NCBI GenBank assembly: GCA_943369485.1
Contig: CALRNH020000003.1
Span: 1 to 64,000, forward strand
Length of the DNA stretch: 64,000 nt
From: ATX-6F1 sp943369485
GTDB lineage: Bacteria > Cyanobacteriota > Cyanobacteriia > PCC-6307 > Cyanobiaceae
Direction of reading: 5' to 3'
Numbering within the stretch: the stretch's first letter is position 1; every line of letters begins with the position of its first letter. The translations under genes were made by a program, and so were the position numbers. Positions 8,103 to 15,790 of the stretch are shown here, piece by piece. A model generated the notes under the pieces. It was not told the DNA's origin, did not search any database, and saw nothing but the letters and a program-made list of their open reading frames with translations.

Positions 8103-8576
8103 ATGCCTGCCATCCCCGGCGCCGGCCCCCCAGCGCCGGACGATGCCCTGCGCACGAACCTGCATGACCGTGGCCGGCGGCTCACCCCCCAGCGTCAACG
8201 GGTGCTGGAGCTGTTCGAGCGCATCGGCGAAGGCAGCCACCTGAGCGCCGAAGAGGTGCACCAGCGCCTGATCCGCTCCGAAGGCCGCGTCTCCCTGGCC
8301 ACGGTCTACCGCAGCCTTCGGCTGCTCAGTTCCCTCGGGTTGCTTCAGGAACTGGAGCTGCCGGAAGGGGGCCGGCGCTTCGAGCTGGCGAGCGACACCC
8401 ACCGCAACCACCACCACCTGGTCTGCGTGCGCTGCGGACGCACCGAGGAATTCGAGAGCCCCGCGGTGCTGAGCGCCGGCGAGCAGGCGGCCGCCGGCCA
8501 TGGCTTCCGGCTGTTGGAATGCGTGCTCAACGTGCGGGGGCTATGTCCCCCCTGCGCAGCGGCGGAGCAGGTCTGA
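8103..8576 (+). CDS. fur: Fur-family regulator, probably ferric uptake repressor
   Basis: A 157-residue protein with the Fur winged helix (LHDRGRRLTPQRQRVLELF and SLATVYRSLRLLSSLGLLQE) followed by the metal-sensing dimer domain. The metal site HHHLVCVRCG is at about residues 101-110, and a second CPPC pair near residue 149 gives a structural zinc site with CVRC. Similarity to cyanobacterial FurA (HLSAEE, ELELPEGGRRFELA) favours iron over zinc or peroxide sensing. A separate Zur is encoded at 19054-19458. Its neighbourhood (Crp regulator with Fur-like boxes, phoX, futAB) supports an iron role. Confidence 0.85.
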   Translation: MPAIPGAGPPAPDDALRTNLHDRGRRLTPQRQRVLELFERIGEGSHLSAEEVHQRLIRSEGRVSLATVYRSLRLLSSLGLLQELELPEGGRRFELASDTHRNHHHLVCVRCGRTEEFESPAVLSAGEQAAAGHGFRLLECVLNVRGLCPPCAAAEQV

Positions 8577-8870
8577 ATTCAGGCCAGCGAGAGCCTGGCA
8601 GCTGCAGCTGCTGTTGAGCCCATTCGGCTGTGAGGGCGGCCAGAAGGCTGGAGCGATCTCCATGCAGGCGAACCATGGCGTTGAAGCAGAGAGCTGGCTA
8701 CAGCCTGGGGCCAGCCATGGGCGCCGCCATGACGCTTCACACCGCTGCGGACGACCGATGACACAGCCTGAAGGTCCGTTGGGCACAGACGCGCTGGAGG
8801 GCGAGTTCAAACGGCTTCGGCCCTGGGCCAGCGCCTGCAGTCAGTTGCGTCGATCGATCCAATCTTGCTA

Positions 8871-8887
8871 TTGAGAATCGCTTGCAA
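8871..8887 (+). promoter_or_regulatory. Fur-like box 1
   Basis: The site reads TTGAGAATCGCTTGCAA. It matches the core of cyanobacterial Fur/Zur operators (TTGAGAATC...) and 13 of 17 positions of a second site 38 bases downstream. It overlaps the proposed -35 hexamer TTGCAA (8882-8887), as expected for a repressor site. Confidence 0.55.
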
Positions 8888-8910
8888 AGTGCGTCATGCT
8901 TGTTTAGGTT
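8882..8910 (+). promoter_or_regulatory. Candidate sigma-70 promoter of the Crp-type gene
   Basis: TTGCAA at 8882-8887 and TAGGTT at 8905-8910 are separated by 17 bases. The -10 is not ideal, but the placement between two Fur-like boxes makes this the likeliest promoter for the gene starting at 8958. Confidence 0.4.
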
Positions 8911-8925
8911 GAGAGTCATTCGCAA
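8909..8925 (+). promoter_or_regulatory. Fur-like box 2
   Basis: The site reads TTGAGAGTCATTCGCAA, a second copy of the upstream box. It would overlap the -10 and transcription start. Together the two sites predict iron-dependent repression of the Crp-type gene and the genes behind it. Confidence 0.5.
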
Positions 8926-8957
8926 CAGGGTCCTTCAGGGCCTGCCCGTTCCCTCCG

Positions 8958-9551
8958 ATGAGCTTCCGTTTCCTGCCCGACCAACCCGCCAGTGCCGTGC
9001 GCATGCCCGTCGGTCAGACCGTTCTGCTGGACCCCGCCCTGCGGCCCTCCGGCAGCTGCATCGAGGTGCTTGAAGGGGTGGCCCGGGTCTATTGCCCCTG
9101 CGAGGAGACCGAGGGCATGACCCTGGCCTTCCTGCAGCCGGGCGACCAGCTGCGCACCGATCGCCTCTGCAGCGAGGGCGTCTGCGTCGAAGCGCTCACG
9201 CCCCTGGTCTTCCGCAGCGATGCCGAGCCCCTGGCCTCCGGCGGCTTCGATCCGGTCAACGAGTGGACCCTGCAACTGCTGCGCATCCGCCACCTGGGCT
9301 CCGCCGACCAGCGTCTCCATGCCCTGCTTTCCCTGCTGGTGCGCCGGCTCGGGCGCCGCTGCGGCGCCTGGTGCGAGTTGCCCTTCCGGCTCACCCACGA
9401 GCGCATCGGTGAACTGATCGGCACCACCCGGGTCACCAGCACCCGGCTGATTTCGAGGATTCGCCAGGCCAGGCTGCTGGAGGCCCCTGCCGGTGAGAGC
9501 GGCCTGCGGCTGGCCCCGGAACTGGTGGCCTCAGCCCCCCTGGCGGCCTGA
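8958..9551 (+). CDS. Crp/Fnr-family regulator in an iron/phosphorus locus
   Basis: A 197-residue protein with an N-terminal cyclic-nucleotide-binding-like beta barrel (about residues 15-95, lacking the cAMP-binding Arg-Ser motif) and a C-terminal Crp helix-turn-helix: LTHERIGELIGTTRVTSTRL at about 149-168. The effector is therefore not cAMP. Two Fur-like boxes lie in its promoter, and the phytase-like and phoX genes follow with 12 and -4 base gaps. Two known cyanobacterial types fit the context: IdiB-like iron-stress activators of idiA/futA, and PtrA-like phosphate-stress regulators. The Fur boxes favour the first and the downstream phosphatases the second; I cannot decide from sequence alone. 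Confidence 0.78.
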   Translation: MSFRFLPDQPASAVRMPVGQTVLLDPALRPSGSCIEVLEGVARVYCPCEETEGMTLAFLQPGDQLRTDRLCSEGVCVEALTPLVFRSDAEPLASGGFDPVNEWTLQLLRIRHLGSADQRLHALLSLLVRRLGRRCGAWCELPFRLTHERIGELIGTTRVTSTRLISRIRQARLLEAPAGESGLRLAPELVASAPLAA

Positions 9552-9563
9552 GCACAACCGCCG

Positions 9564-10616
9564 ATGCTGCCCTTGCTCCTGAGCGCTGCTGGACCGGTTC
9601 AGCTTCCCTGGCCCTGCCCTGAGCCGGCGAGTTGGCAGCTGCTGGCCCAGGTCACGCTCCCTCGCGAGGGCCTCGATGGCCAGCCGATCGGCGGCTTCTC
9701 CGCCGCCGTGGCGGAACCCCAGCCCGGCCCCGCTGCCGAAACGGTGCTCTGGCTGCTCAGTGATGCCCCCCAGCCCTTTCTCCTGCCGGTGCGGGGGGTG
9801 GAACACCTGGGCGCTTTGCCCCTGCGGATCGGTCGGCGGATTCCGCTGACCACGGCAGCCGGGGAACCCTTCCCCCATCCGCTCGACGGGGAAGGGATGG
9901 TGTTGCGGGGCGAGGAGCTCTGGATCGTCAGTGAGGGGCGCCGCACGGCGGAGCGCCCGGCCCAGCTGCTGCGCTTCGATCGCCGCAGCGGCCGGCTGCG
10001 CCAGGCCCTTGAGCTCCCCGAGGAGTGGCGCGCCTCCGTCGGCCGTGGTCTCGGGGCGAATCAGGGGCCGGAATCGCTCACCCTGCTGCCGCCCGGCTTC
10101 GACGGGCTGCTGCTGGCGGCGGAGCGGCCCCTGCTGCAGGACCCTCCGGGCCAGGTTCGGCTGCTGGCTTTCGGTCCCCTGGCCAAGGCCCTGGGCCACC
10201 TCCAACCGGGAGGCAACGCTGCGCCTGCCTTTCGCCCGCTCGGTGCCTTCGATCTCCCCCTGGAGGGTCCGGCCTGGGGCCTCACCGACCTGCTGGCCTG
10301 GCCCGGCGGTCCTGGCGGTCCTGGCGGACCGGCTGGCCTGCTGGGTCTGATCCGGGGCTACGAGGCCCCGGCGCGCTGGTCGGCCCAGCTGGTCTTGCTG
10401 CCGCTGCCGGACCCGGCGTCTGCGCCCGGGCGACCGATGCGGCAGTGGGACCTGCTGGCCACCGGGCTCACCCCGGACAACTGGGAAGGTCTTGCCGCTG
10501 GCCCGCCCCTGTCGGATGGACGACCGACGCTGCTGCTGGTGAGCGATGACAATTTCAATCCACTCCAGTCCAGCCTGGTGGCCCGCATCGCCCCCCGCTG
10601 CCCCTCCTCCCCATGA
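9564..10616 (+). CDS. Esterase-like phytase-family protein
   Basis: A 350-residue protein of the phytase-like domain family (esterase-like activity of phytase), a beta-propeller usually exported. Recognisable blocks are GFSAAVAEPQ near the start, LLSDAPQPF, LDGEGMVLRGEELWIVSEGR at about 110-130, NQGPESLTLLPPGFDGLLLA and TPDNWEGLAAGPPL followed by LLLVSDDNFNPLQSS near the end. A short hydrophobic N-terminus may be a signal peptide. A Gly/Pro repeat (WPGGPGGPGGPAG) lies near residue 250. The stop overlaps the phoX ATG, so the two are translationally coupled and probably serve organic-phosphate use outside the cytoplasm. Confidence 0.8.
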   Translation: MLPLLLSAAGPVQLPWPCPEPASWQLLAQVTLPREGLDGQPIGGFSAAVAEPQPGPAAETVLWLLSDAPQPFLLPVRGVEHLGALPLRIGRRIPLTTAAGEPFPHPLDGEGMVLRGEELWIVSEGRRTAERPAQLLRFDRRSGRLRQALELPEEWRASVGRGLGANQGPESLTLLPPGFDGLLLAAERPLLQDPPGQVRLLAFGPLAKALGHLQPGGNAAPAFRPLGAFDLPLEGPAWGLTDLLAWPGGPGGPGGPAGLLGLIRGYEAPARWSAQLVLLPLPDPASAPGRPMRQWDLLATGLTPDNWEGLAAGPPLSDGRPTLLLVSDDNFNPLQSSLVARIAPRCPSSP

Positions 10617-12784
10617 CCCCCCGCCGCCGCCAGGTGCTCGCCTTGCTTGGACTGGGCGCTGGATCGATGGCGGCCCAGGCCCTGGGACGATCGGCGCAGG
10701 CCGGTTCGGCCCGCCCTGGCCCGCCGCTCCCCTCCGCCGCGCTCCCCTTCAAGCCGGTGCAGGCTCCCCTGCCCCTGGCCACCGATGGCCTGACGGCAAC
10801 GGAGCAGCGCCGCCGCTACGGCCGCCTCGCCCTCGCGGATCGGATGGTGGTGCCCGAGGGCTTCCGCTCCGACCTGCTGCTGGCCTGGGGAGACCCACTC
10901 GGCAACGGCCGGGTGGGCTACAACAACGATTTTCTGGCCCTCACCCCCCAGGGGCCTGGCCGGGCCCTGCTGACGATCAACTTCGAGTACATCAGCGAGC
11001 GCCCCTGGCTGGAGGGGTTTGCCGAGGTGGTGGGCCAGCCCCTGCCCTGGACGGAGCTGGTGGCGGCCCTGAAGGCCCAAGGCGGGCGGATCGATTGCAC
11101 CACCCTTTCACCTTCGGATCCGCTCTGGTCCCTGCTGCGGGGCGTGGCGGACCAGGCCATGACCGACCTGGGCATCGGTGTGGCCACCCTGGTGGCTTCC
11201 CCGGCTGGAGGCTGGGTACGCAGCGCCGGGCCGCTCGACCGGCGCATCACCGGCATCAGTGGCCTGAGCCAGCCGGCGCAACGCCTGAAGGTGAGCGGGC
11301 CCGCCGCCGCCGTGTTCCGCCGCCGCCAGCGGCAGGGCTATGACGACGGCCTGGGCGATCGGGTGATCGGCACCTTCGCCAACTGCGCCGGCGGCAAGAC
11401 CCCCTGGGGCACGGTGCTGAGCGCCGAGGAGAACTTCCAGACCCATGTCTGCGAGCCGGTGTTCGCCGATGGAAGCTCCCAGCACCCCCGCGAGCGGCCC
11501 CTGGTCTGCCGGGAGGGCGACCTGGAGGGACTCGGCAATGTGTACGGGCTGGCCGGCAATAAATACGGCTGGATGGTGGAGATCGATCCGGCCGATCCCG
11601 GCGATCCGGGCACCAAACACACCTCCCTGGGCCGCTTCCGCCACGAGGCCGTGGCCGTGCGGGCGGAGGCCGGAGCGCCCCTGGTGGTCTATTCCGGCTG
11701 CGATCGACGCGGCGGCCACCTCTACCGCTTCGTGAGTTCCGCCGTGGTGAGGGATCCCCTCGACAAGCGCAACTCTGCCCTGTTCGGCCAGGGGCGGCTG
11801 GAGGTGGCCCGCTTCAGCGCCGATGGCAGCGGCCGCTGGATTCCGCTGCTGCCCACCACAGCGCTTGATCCCTTCCTGCCGTCGGGCTTCGGCGCCGCCG
11901 GCCTGCGGGTGCCCGTGATGCTGCCCAACCCCGACCGGCTCCAGGCCGGCGGTGTCACCTTCACTGGAGATGCCGAGGTGCAGGCCTACGCCCAACGCTT
12001 TCCCACCCTGGCGGCGCTCTATCCCGGCGCCGGTGAGGAGCAGCTGGGGGCGATCCTGATTGATGCCCACCTGGCCGCCAATGCCGTGGGCGCCACCCCC
12101 ACGGCCCGGCCGGAAGACACGGATCTCGATCCGGTCACAGGAGATCTGCTGATCGCCTTCACTTCCGGCAGCCCGGACGCCGAAGGTGGCGCTGACCCGG
12201 CGATGTTCCAGGGGCCCAAGGGGGAGCCGAGCTGGCCCCACGGCTTTGTGATGCGCCTGGGCGAAACAGGACCCGCCAGCGAGGGTCGTTTCCGCTGGCG
12301 GATGGTGGCCACGGGCGGCGAACCCTGGGCCGGCGGCCTTGGCTTCACCAACCCCGACAACCTGGCCCTTGATCGGGCCGGCAACCTCTGGATGGTGACC
12401 GACCGCAGCAATGGCTCGTCGGCCACCGATGTCTTCGGCAACAACAGCTGCTGGCTGTTGCCCCGTCAGGGGGCCGCCGCCGGCCAGGCCCTCTGCTTCG
12501 CCACCGGGCCGATGGAATGCGAGCTCTGCGGCCTCGCCCTCGACAGCGAGGAGCGCAGCCTGTTGCTGGCGGTGCAGCACCCCGGCGAAGCCAACGGCAC
12601 CCACCGCTCCGGCATGGAGGAGTTCCAGGCCTTCACCCTCGTGGACCGGCAGGGGAGCCGCTTCCCCCAGCTGCGTCAGGTGCCGCTCGGCTCGAACTGG
12701 CCCAGCGGTGCCCCAGGCCGTCCGCCGCGGCCCGGGGTGGTGGTGATCCGGAGAGCCGATGGTTCAGCGCTGCTGCGGAGCTGA
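10613..12784 (+). CDS. phoX: PhoX-type alkaline phosphatase
   Basis: A 723-residue DUF839 / PhoX family phosphomonoesterase. PhoX enzymes are exported folded, with iron and calcium in the active site. A twin-arginine signal is visible at the start (TPRRRQVLALLGLGAG). Family blocks include VPEGFRSDLLLAWGDPL, FEYISERPWL, GGKTPWGTVLSAEENFQTHV (about residues 256-275), YGWMVEIDPADPG, LGRFRHEAVAV, SGCDRRGGHLYRF, RPEDTDLDPVTGDL, NPDNLALDRAGNLWMVTD and CELCGLAL. It overlaps the preceding phytase-like gene by four bases and the convergent futB by 21 bases. An iron-dependent enzyme next to Fur and iron-uptake genes fits joint iron/phosphate control. Confidence 0.93.
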   Translation: MTPRRRQVLALLGLGAGSMAAQALGRSAQAGSARPGPPLPSAALPFKPVQAPLPLATDGLTATEQRRRYGRLALADRMVVPEGFRSDLLLAWGDPLGNGRVGYNNDFLALTPQGPGRALLTINFEYISERPWLEGFAEVVGQPLPWTELVAALKAQGGRIDCTTLSPSDPLWSLLRGVADQAMTDLGIGVATLVASPAGGWVRSAGPLDRRITGISGLSQPAQRLKVSGPAAAVFRRRQRQGYDDGLGDRVIGTFANCAGGKTPWGTVLSAEENFQTHVCEPVFADGSSQHPRERPLVCREGDLEGLGNVYGLAGNKYGWMVEIDPADPGDPGTKHTSLGRFRHEAVAVRAEAGAPLVVYSGCDRRGGHLYRFVSSAVVRDPLDKRNSALFGQGRLEVARFSADGSGRWIPLLPTTALDPFLPSGFGAAGLRVPVMLPNPDRLQAGGVTFTGDAEVQAYAQRFPTLAALYPGAGEEQLGAILIDAHLAANAVGATPTARPEDTDLDPVTGDLLIAFTSGSPDAEGGADPAMFQGPKGEPSWPHGFVMRLGETGPASEGRFRWRMVATGGEPWAGGLGFTNPDNLALDRAGNLWMVTDRSNGSSATDVFGNNSCWLLPRQGAAAGQALCFATGPMECELCGLALDSEERSLLLAVQHPGEANGTHRSGMEEFQAFTLVDRQGSRFPQLRQVPLGSNWPSGAPGRPPRPGVVVIRRADGSALLRS

Positions 12785-14338
12785 TCCGGTTTTTTCGAGG
12801 CTGGGCACCAGCGCCAGGGAGGCCGCCAGCCCCAGCAGCAGGATCAGCAGGGCCGGCACCAGCGCCGCCCCCACGCGCTCATCACTGGCGTACTGGAACA
12901 CCCGCACCGCCAGGGTGTCGAAGTCGAAGGGGCGCAGGGCGAAAGTGAGCGGCAACTCCTTGACCGTGTCCACGAACACCAGCAGCCCCGCCACCAGCAG
13001 AGGCTCCCGCAGCAGCGGCAGATGCACGCGGGCCAGCACCTGGGGCCAGCTGCAGCCCAGGCCGGTGGCGGCCTCATCGACGCTGGGGGGCAGGCGCTCG
13101 AGGGCGGCATCGAGGCCCCCCTTGGCCACCGCCAGAAAGCGGTCGCCGTAGCCCCAGAGCAACAGGAGCAAGGGGCTCAGGGCCAGCGGCCCGCCGATCA
13201 GCATCAGCGCCAGGGCCAGTACCGCGCCGGGCACCGCGTAGCCCATGCCGGCGGCGAAGCTGAGCCGCTGCAGCAGCGCCGAGGGCAGCCAGCGCCGGGC
13301 GATGGACAGCAGCAGAGCGGCGGCCACGGTGATCCCCGCGGCCGCCAGGGCCAGCACCAGGCTGCGCAGGCTCAACCCGAGCAGCTCAGTGGCCGATTCC
13401 CCCTGCAGCTGGTCCCAGCTCAGGCCGGCCCAGAGCAGGGGGAGCCCCAGGGTGGCCAGCGGGGGCAGCAGTGTCAGGGCCTGGGCGGCCAGCGTGCGCC
13501 AGCCCCCCAGGGGCCAGCGCTGGGGCGCATCGCCCCCCTGGGCCAGGGCCCAGCGGCGGCTGCGGCCGCGCAGCTGGCGTTCGGCCCCCACCAGCAGGCT
13601 GACGATCACCAGGGCAAACAGGGCCAGGCCAACGGCTCCACGGGGATCCCCTTCCCCCTGCCAGCGCTGCAGGATGCCGCTCGAGAGGGTCGGCACCCCC
13701 AGAAGTTCCACGGCCCCCAGCTCGTTCACCACCTCCATGCCGGCCAGGGCGATCCCCGCCCCGATCGAGGGCAGCGCCATCGGCAGGGCCACCCGGGCGA
13801 AGCTGCCCCAGGGACCCACCCCGAGGCTGCGGCAGGCCTCCAGTTGGCGCTGACCGCTCTCCGAAAAGCTCTCCGTTGCCAGCAGAAACACGTAGCTGTA
13901 GGTGGTCAGGGTCAGGACCAGCACGGTCCAGCCCAGGCCGTGGACGCGCAGCTGCCATTGGCTGCCCAGGTCGATCAAGGTGGCGGCCAGCAGGTAACCG
14001 GGGGTGGCCAGAGGCAGCAGTTGGGCGATCCGCAGCCAGCGTCGCCCGGGAAACCGGCAGCAGGCGGTGAGCCAACCATTCGCGGTGCCGAGCAGGGCGC
14101 CCAGGGCCCCGACGGCCACCACCAGGACCACGGTGTTGAGCAGTTGCTCGCCGCCATCGGCCCCCAGGGTCAGGGTGGCGACCTGGGAGCCCAGGGCGGT
14201 GAATCCGATCAGCATCGCGATCGGCGCCAGGGCCAGGCCGCCGATCAACAGAACGCCCCCGGCCAGCACCCCCCGGCTGGGCTGGACCCCGGCGAACGCC
14301 TTGTCAGCGGGGGCCATGGACACTGATGGAAGGCTCAC
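12764..14338 (-). CDS. futB: Iron(III) ABC transporter permease
   Basis: A 524-residue double permease of the FutB/FbpB type, in which both six-helix halves lie in one chain. Each half carries an EAA loop: EACRSLGVGPWGSFARVALP in the first and EAATGLGCSWPQVLARVHLP in the second; these contact the ATPase. It imports ferric iron delivered by the FutA protein encoded immediately upstream. A GTG at 14338 (ten bases after futA) is taken as start because AGGA lies eight bases before it; the ATG at 14317 has no ribosome-binding site. The cognate ATPase FutC is not in the window. Confidence 0.9.
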   Translation of the reverse strand: MSLPSVSMAPADKAFAGVQPSRGVLAGGVLLIGGLALAPIAMLIGFTALGSQVATLTLGADGGEQLLNTVVLVVAVGALGALLGTANGWLTACCRFPGRRWLRIAQLLPLATPGYLLAATLIDLGSQWQLRVHGLGWTVLVLTLTTYSYVFLLATESFSESGQRQLEACRSLGVGPWGSFARVALPMALPSIGAGIALAGMEVVNELGAVELLGVPTLSSGILQRWQGEGDPRGAVGLALFALVIVSLLVGAERQLRGRSRRWALAQGGDAPQRWPLGGWRTLAAQALTLLPPLATLGLPLLWAGLSWDQLQGESATELLGLSLRSLVLALAAAGITVAAALLLSIARRWLPSALLQRLSFAAGMGYAVPGAVLALALMLIGGPLALSPLLLLLWGYGDRFLAVAKGGLDAALERLPPSVDEAATGLGCSWPQVLARVHLPLLREPLLVAGLLVFVDTVKELPLTFALRPFDFDTLAVRVFQYASDERVGAALVPALLILLLGLAASLALVPSLEKTGSAPQQR

Positions 14339-14348
14339 CTCAGGAGTC

Positions 14349-15425
14349 CTACTTCCAGCCCTCCGCCTCCATCAGTTCGACGGCGGCGCGGTTCTTTGCC
14401 CCCATCTGCTCCACGGTAACGGAATCGGCCTTGAAGGGGCCGAAGCTCTTCAAGGTGGCGTTGTTGCCGTAGCCCTTGAGCGGGTACTCGTTGTTGGCCT
14501 CGGCGTAGCCCTTGCCGCCGCTGGGGGAGGCCAGGAACTCGATCAACCGGATGGCCCCCTGGGGGTTGCGGGCGTGGCGGGTGACGCCGGCGCCGCTGAT
14601 GTTGACATGGGCGGGGTTAGGGAAGACAACCTTGAGGTTGCGGGCCAGGGCCTGGTCGCTGGCGCCCCCTTGGCCGGTGAGCATCCGGGCCACGTAATAG
14701 GAGTTCACCAGGCCCGCGCCGCACTCGCCGCTGGCCACGGCCCTTGCCAGGGGGGTGTCGGAGCTGAAGAAGGGCTGGCTCACGTTGGCCGTCAGCGCCT
14801 TGATCCACTGCCGGGTGGCGGCCTCACCGCGCTGGATCAGCTGGTCGGCCACCAGGGATTGGTTGTAGACGCTCCTGCGATCGCGCAGGCAAAGCTTGCC
14901 CTTGAGGGCGGGGCTGGCCAGATCGGCGTAGGTGCGGATCTGGCCGGGTTTCACCAGCTTTGGGTTCACCACTACCACGCGCACCCGGCGGGTGAGGCCA
15001 TACCAGCGGCCCTTGGAATCCCGCAGGTTGAGGGGCACGTCTTTCAGCAGCGCGGCTGAGCGGGCGCTCTGGAGCAGCCCCAGGGAGGTGGCTTTCTCCA
15101 GCCGGGCGGCATCCACCAGCACGAGCACGTCGGCGGGGCTGTTCTTGCCCTCGCTTCTGAGGCGCTCGATCAGGGCGTCATCCTTGGCCTCCAGCAGGTT
15201 CACCTTGATGCCGGTGCGGGCGGTGAACTGGCGGTAGAGCTCCTTGTCGGTGTTGTAGTGGCGGCCGGAGTAGACCCCGATCTCGGCGGCTGGGGTGGCG
15301 CCACCGGCCTGCTGAGCCCGCACCGCCAGGCTCCCGGCGAGGGCCGATCCCAGCAGGGCGAGGTAGATCAGGCGGCGCTTGCGGGCTTTGGAGTCGGGTC
15401 GCAGCGGGGTCAGCGGAAACGGCAT
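14349..15425 (-). CDS. futA: Iron(III)-binding periplasmic protein (FutA/IdiA)
   Basis: A 358-residue type II periplasmic-binding protein for ferric iron. After a basic N-terminus and signal peptide, the family start EIGVYSGRHYNTDKELYRQF is at about residues 48-67. The tyrosine-rich ligand region VNSYYVARML lies at about 228-237, and the C-terminus keeps SGAGVTRHARNPQGAIRLIE and NNEYPLKGYG. FutA/IdiA proteins bind iron with several Tyr residues. It is the first gene of a futA-futB unit. A GTG-N8-TAC dyad lies about 90 bases upstream (15512-15525) and may be a site for a Crp-family activator. Confidence 0.92.
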   Translation of the reverse strand: MPFPLTPLRPDSKARKRRLIYLALLGSALAGSLAVRAQQAGGATPAAEIGVYSGRHYNTDKELYRQFTARTGIKVNLLEAKDDALIERLRSEGKNSPADVLVLVDAARLEKATSLGLLQSARSAALLKDVPLNLRDSKGRWYGLTRRVRVVVVNPKLVKPGQIRTYADLASPALKGKLCLRDRRSVYNQSLVADQLIQRGEAATRQWIKALTANVSQPFFSSDTPLARAVASGECGAGLVNSYYVARMLTGQGGASDQALARNLKVVFPNPAHVNISGAGVTRHARNPQGAIRLIEFLASPSGGKGYAEANNEYPLKGYGNNATLKSFGPFKADSVTVEQMGAKNRAAVELMEAEGWK

Positions 15426-15511
15426 TCAGCCTGGGGGGCCAATGGCCCGATCACGGCCTGGAAGCTAAGAAAACCAGCCGGCCAGGCCTCGCAGCGATGC
15501 TGCGGCAGCGC

Positions 15512-15525
15512 GTGACAATTGTTAC
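15512..15525 (-). promoter_or_regulatory. Crp/NtcA-type dyad upstream of futA
   Basis: GTGACAATTGTTAC is palindromic at 12 of 14 positions and has the GT(A/G)-N8-TAC spacing of NtcA and other Crp-family sites. It sits about 87-100 bases before the futA start. Either NtcA or the Crp-type regulator at 8958-9551 could bind it. Confidence 0.45.
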
Positions 15526-15556
15526 CAAGCCCTAGAGCGGACAAGGATTCGGTCGC

Positions 15557-15712
15557 TCAGATGCGGCTGTTACGGCTGGAGCGCACGGGAATAGGCACGA
15601 GCGCCGCTTGCATCAGGCCACCGCCGCCGTTGTCGTCGTCGGAATCGATGGTGAGCCAGAAGGCGAGCACGAGCAGGGCGATCACACCGGAGAAAAGCAG
15701 CAGTTCGGCCAT
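15557..15712 (-). CDS. Small single-span membrane protein, 51 residues
   Basis: The frame starts MAELLLFSGVIALLVLAFWL and continues TIDSDDDNGGGGLMQAALVP, ending in a basic RSSRNSRI tail. It has one transmembrane helix (about residues 3-21) followed by an acidic-glycine turn. It is too short for most gene finders, yet the amino-acid pattern is that of a real small thylakoid or plasma-membrane protein. It lies alone between futA and the COG0523 GTPase, 78 bases after the latter's stop on the same strand. I do not recognise a named photosystem subunit in it. Confidence 0.6.
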   Translation of the reverse strand: MAELLLFSGVIALLVLAFWLTIDSDDDNGGGGLMQAALVPIPVRSSRNSRI

Positions 15713-15790
15713 GGACCCCGGCGCTCAGTCGACCAACACTAACCAGAACAACGAGAGCTGTTGTGTCGAGCGTGGCGGTTTGGGACGCCC

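Larger units (their letters stand above)
8577..8957. other. Intergenic region between fur and the Crp-type gene
   Basis: About 380 bases without a gene I can support; a 70-codon frame from 8662 has no recognisable features. Base composition is visibly less GC-rich than its neighbours. The downstream end carries the promoter and two Fur-like boxes listed separately. The first 250 bases could hold the fur 3' end or an undetected small RNA. Confidence 0.5.

Noticed and set aside
8662..8874. A 70-codon frame in the fur-Crp intergenic region
   Set aside because: No ribosome-binding site, no recognisable features, and it runs into the Fur-like box and promoter.
13022..14326. Long plus-strand frame opposite futB
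   Set aside because: Gln/Gly/His-rich shadow; the futB EAA loops and helices are unmistakable.
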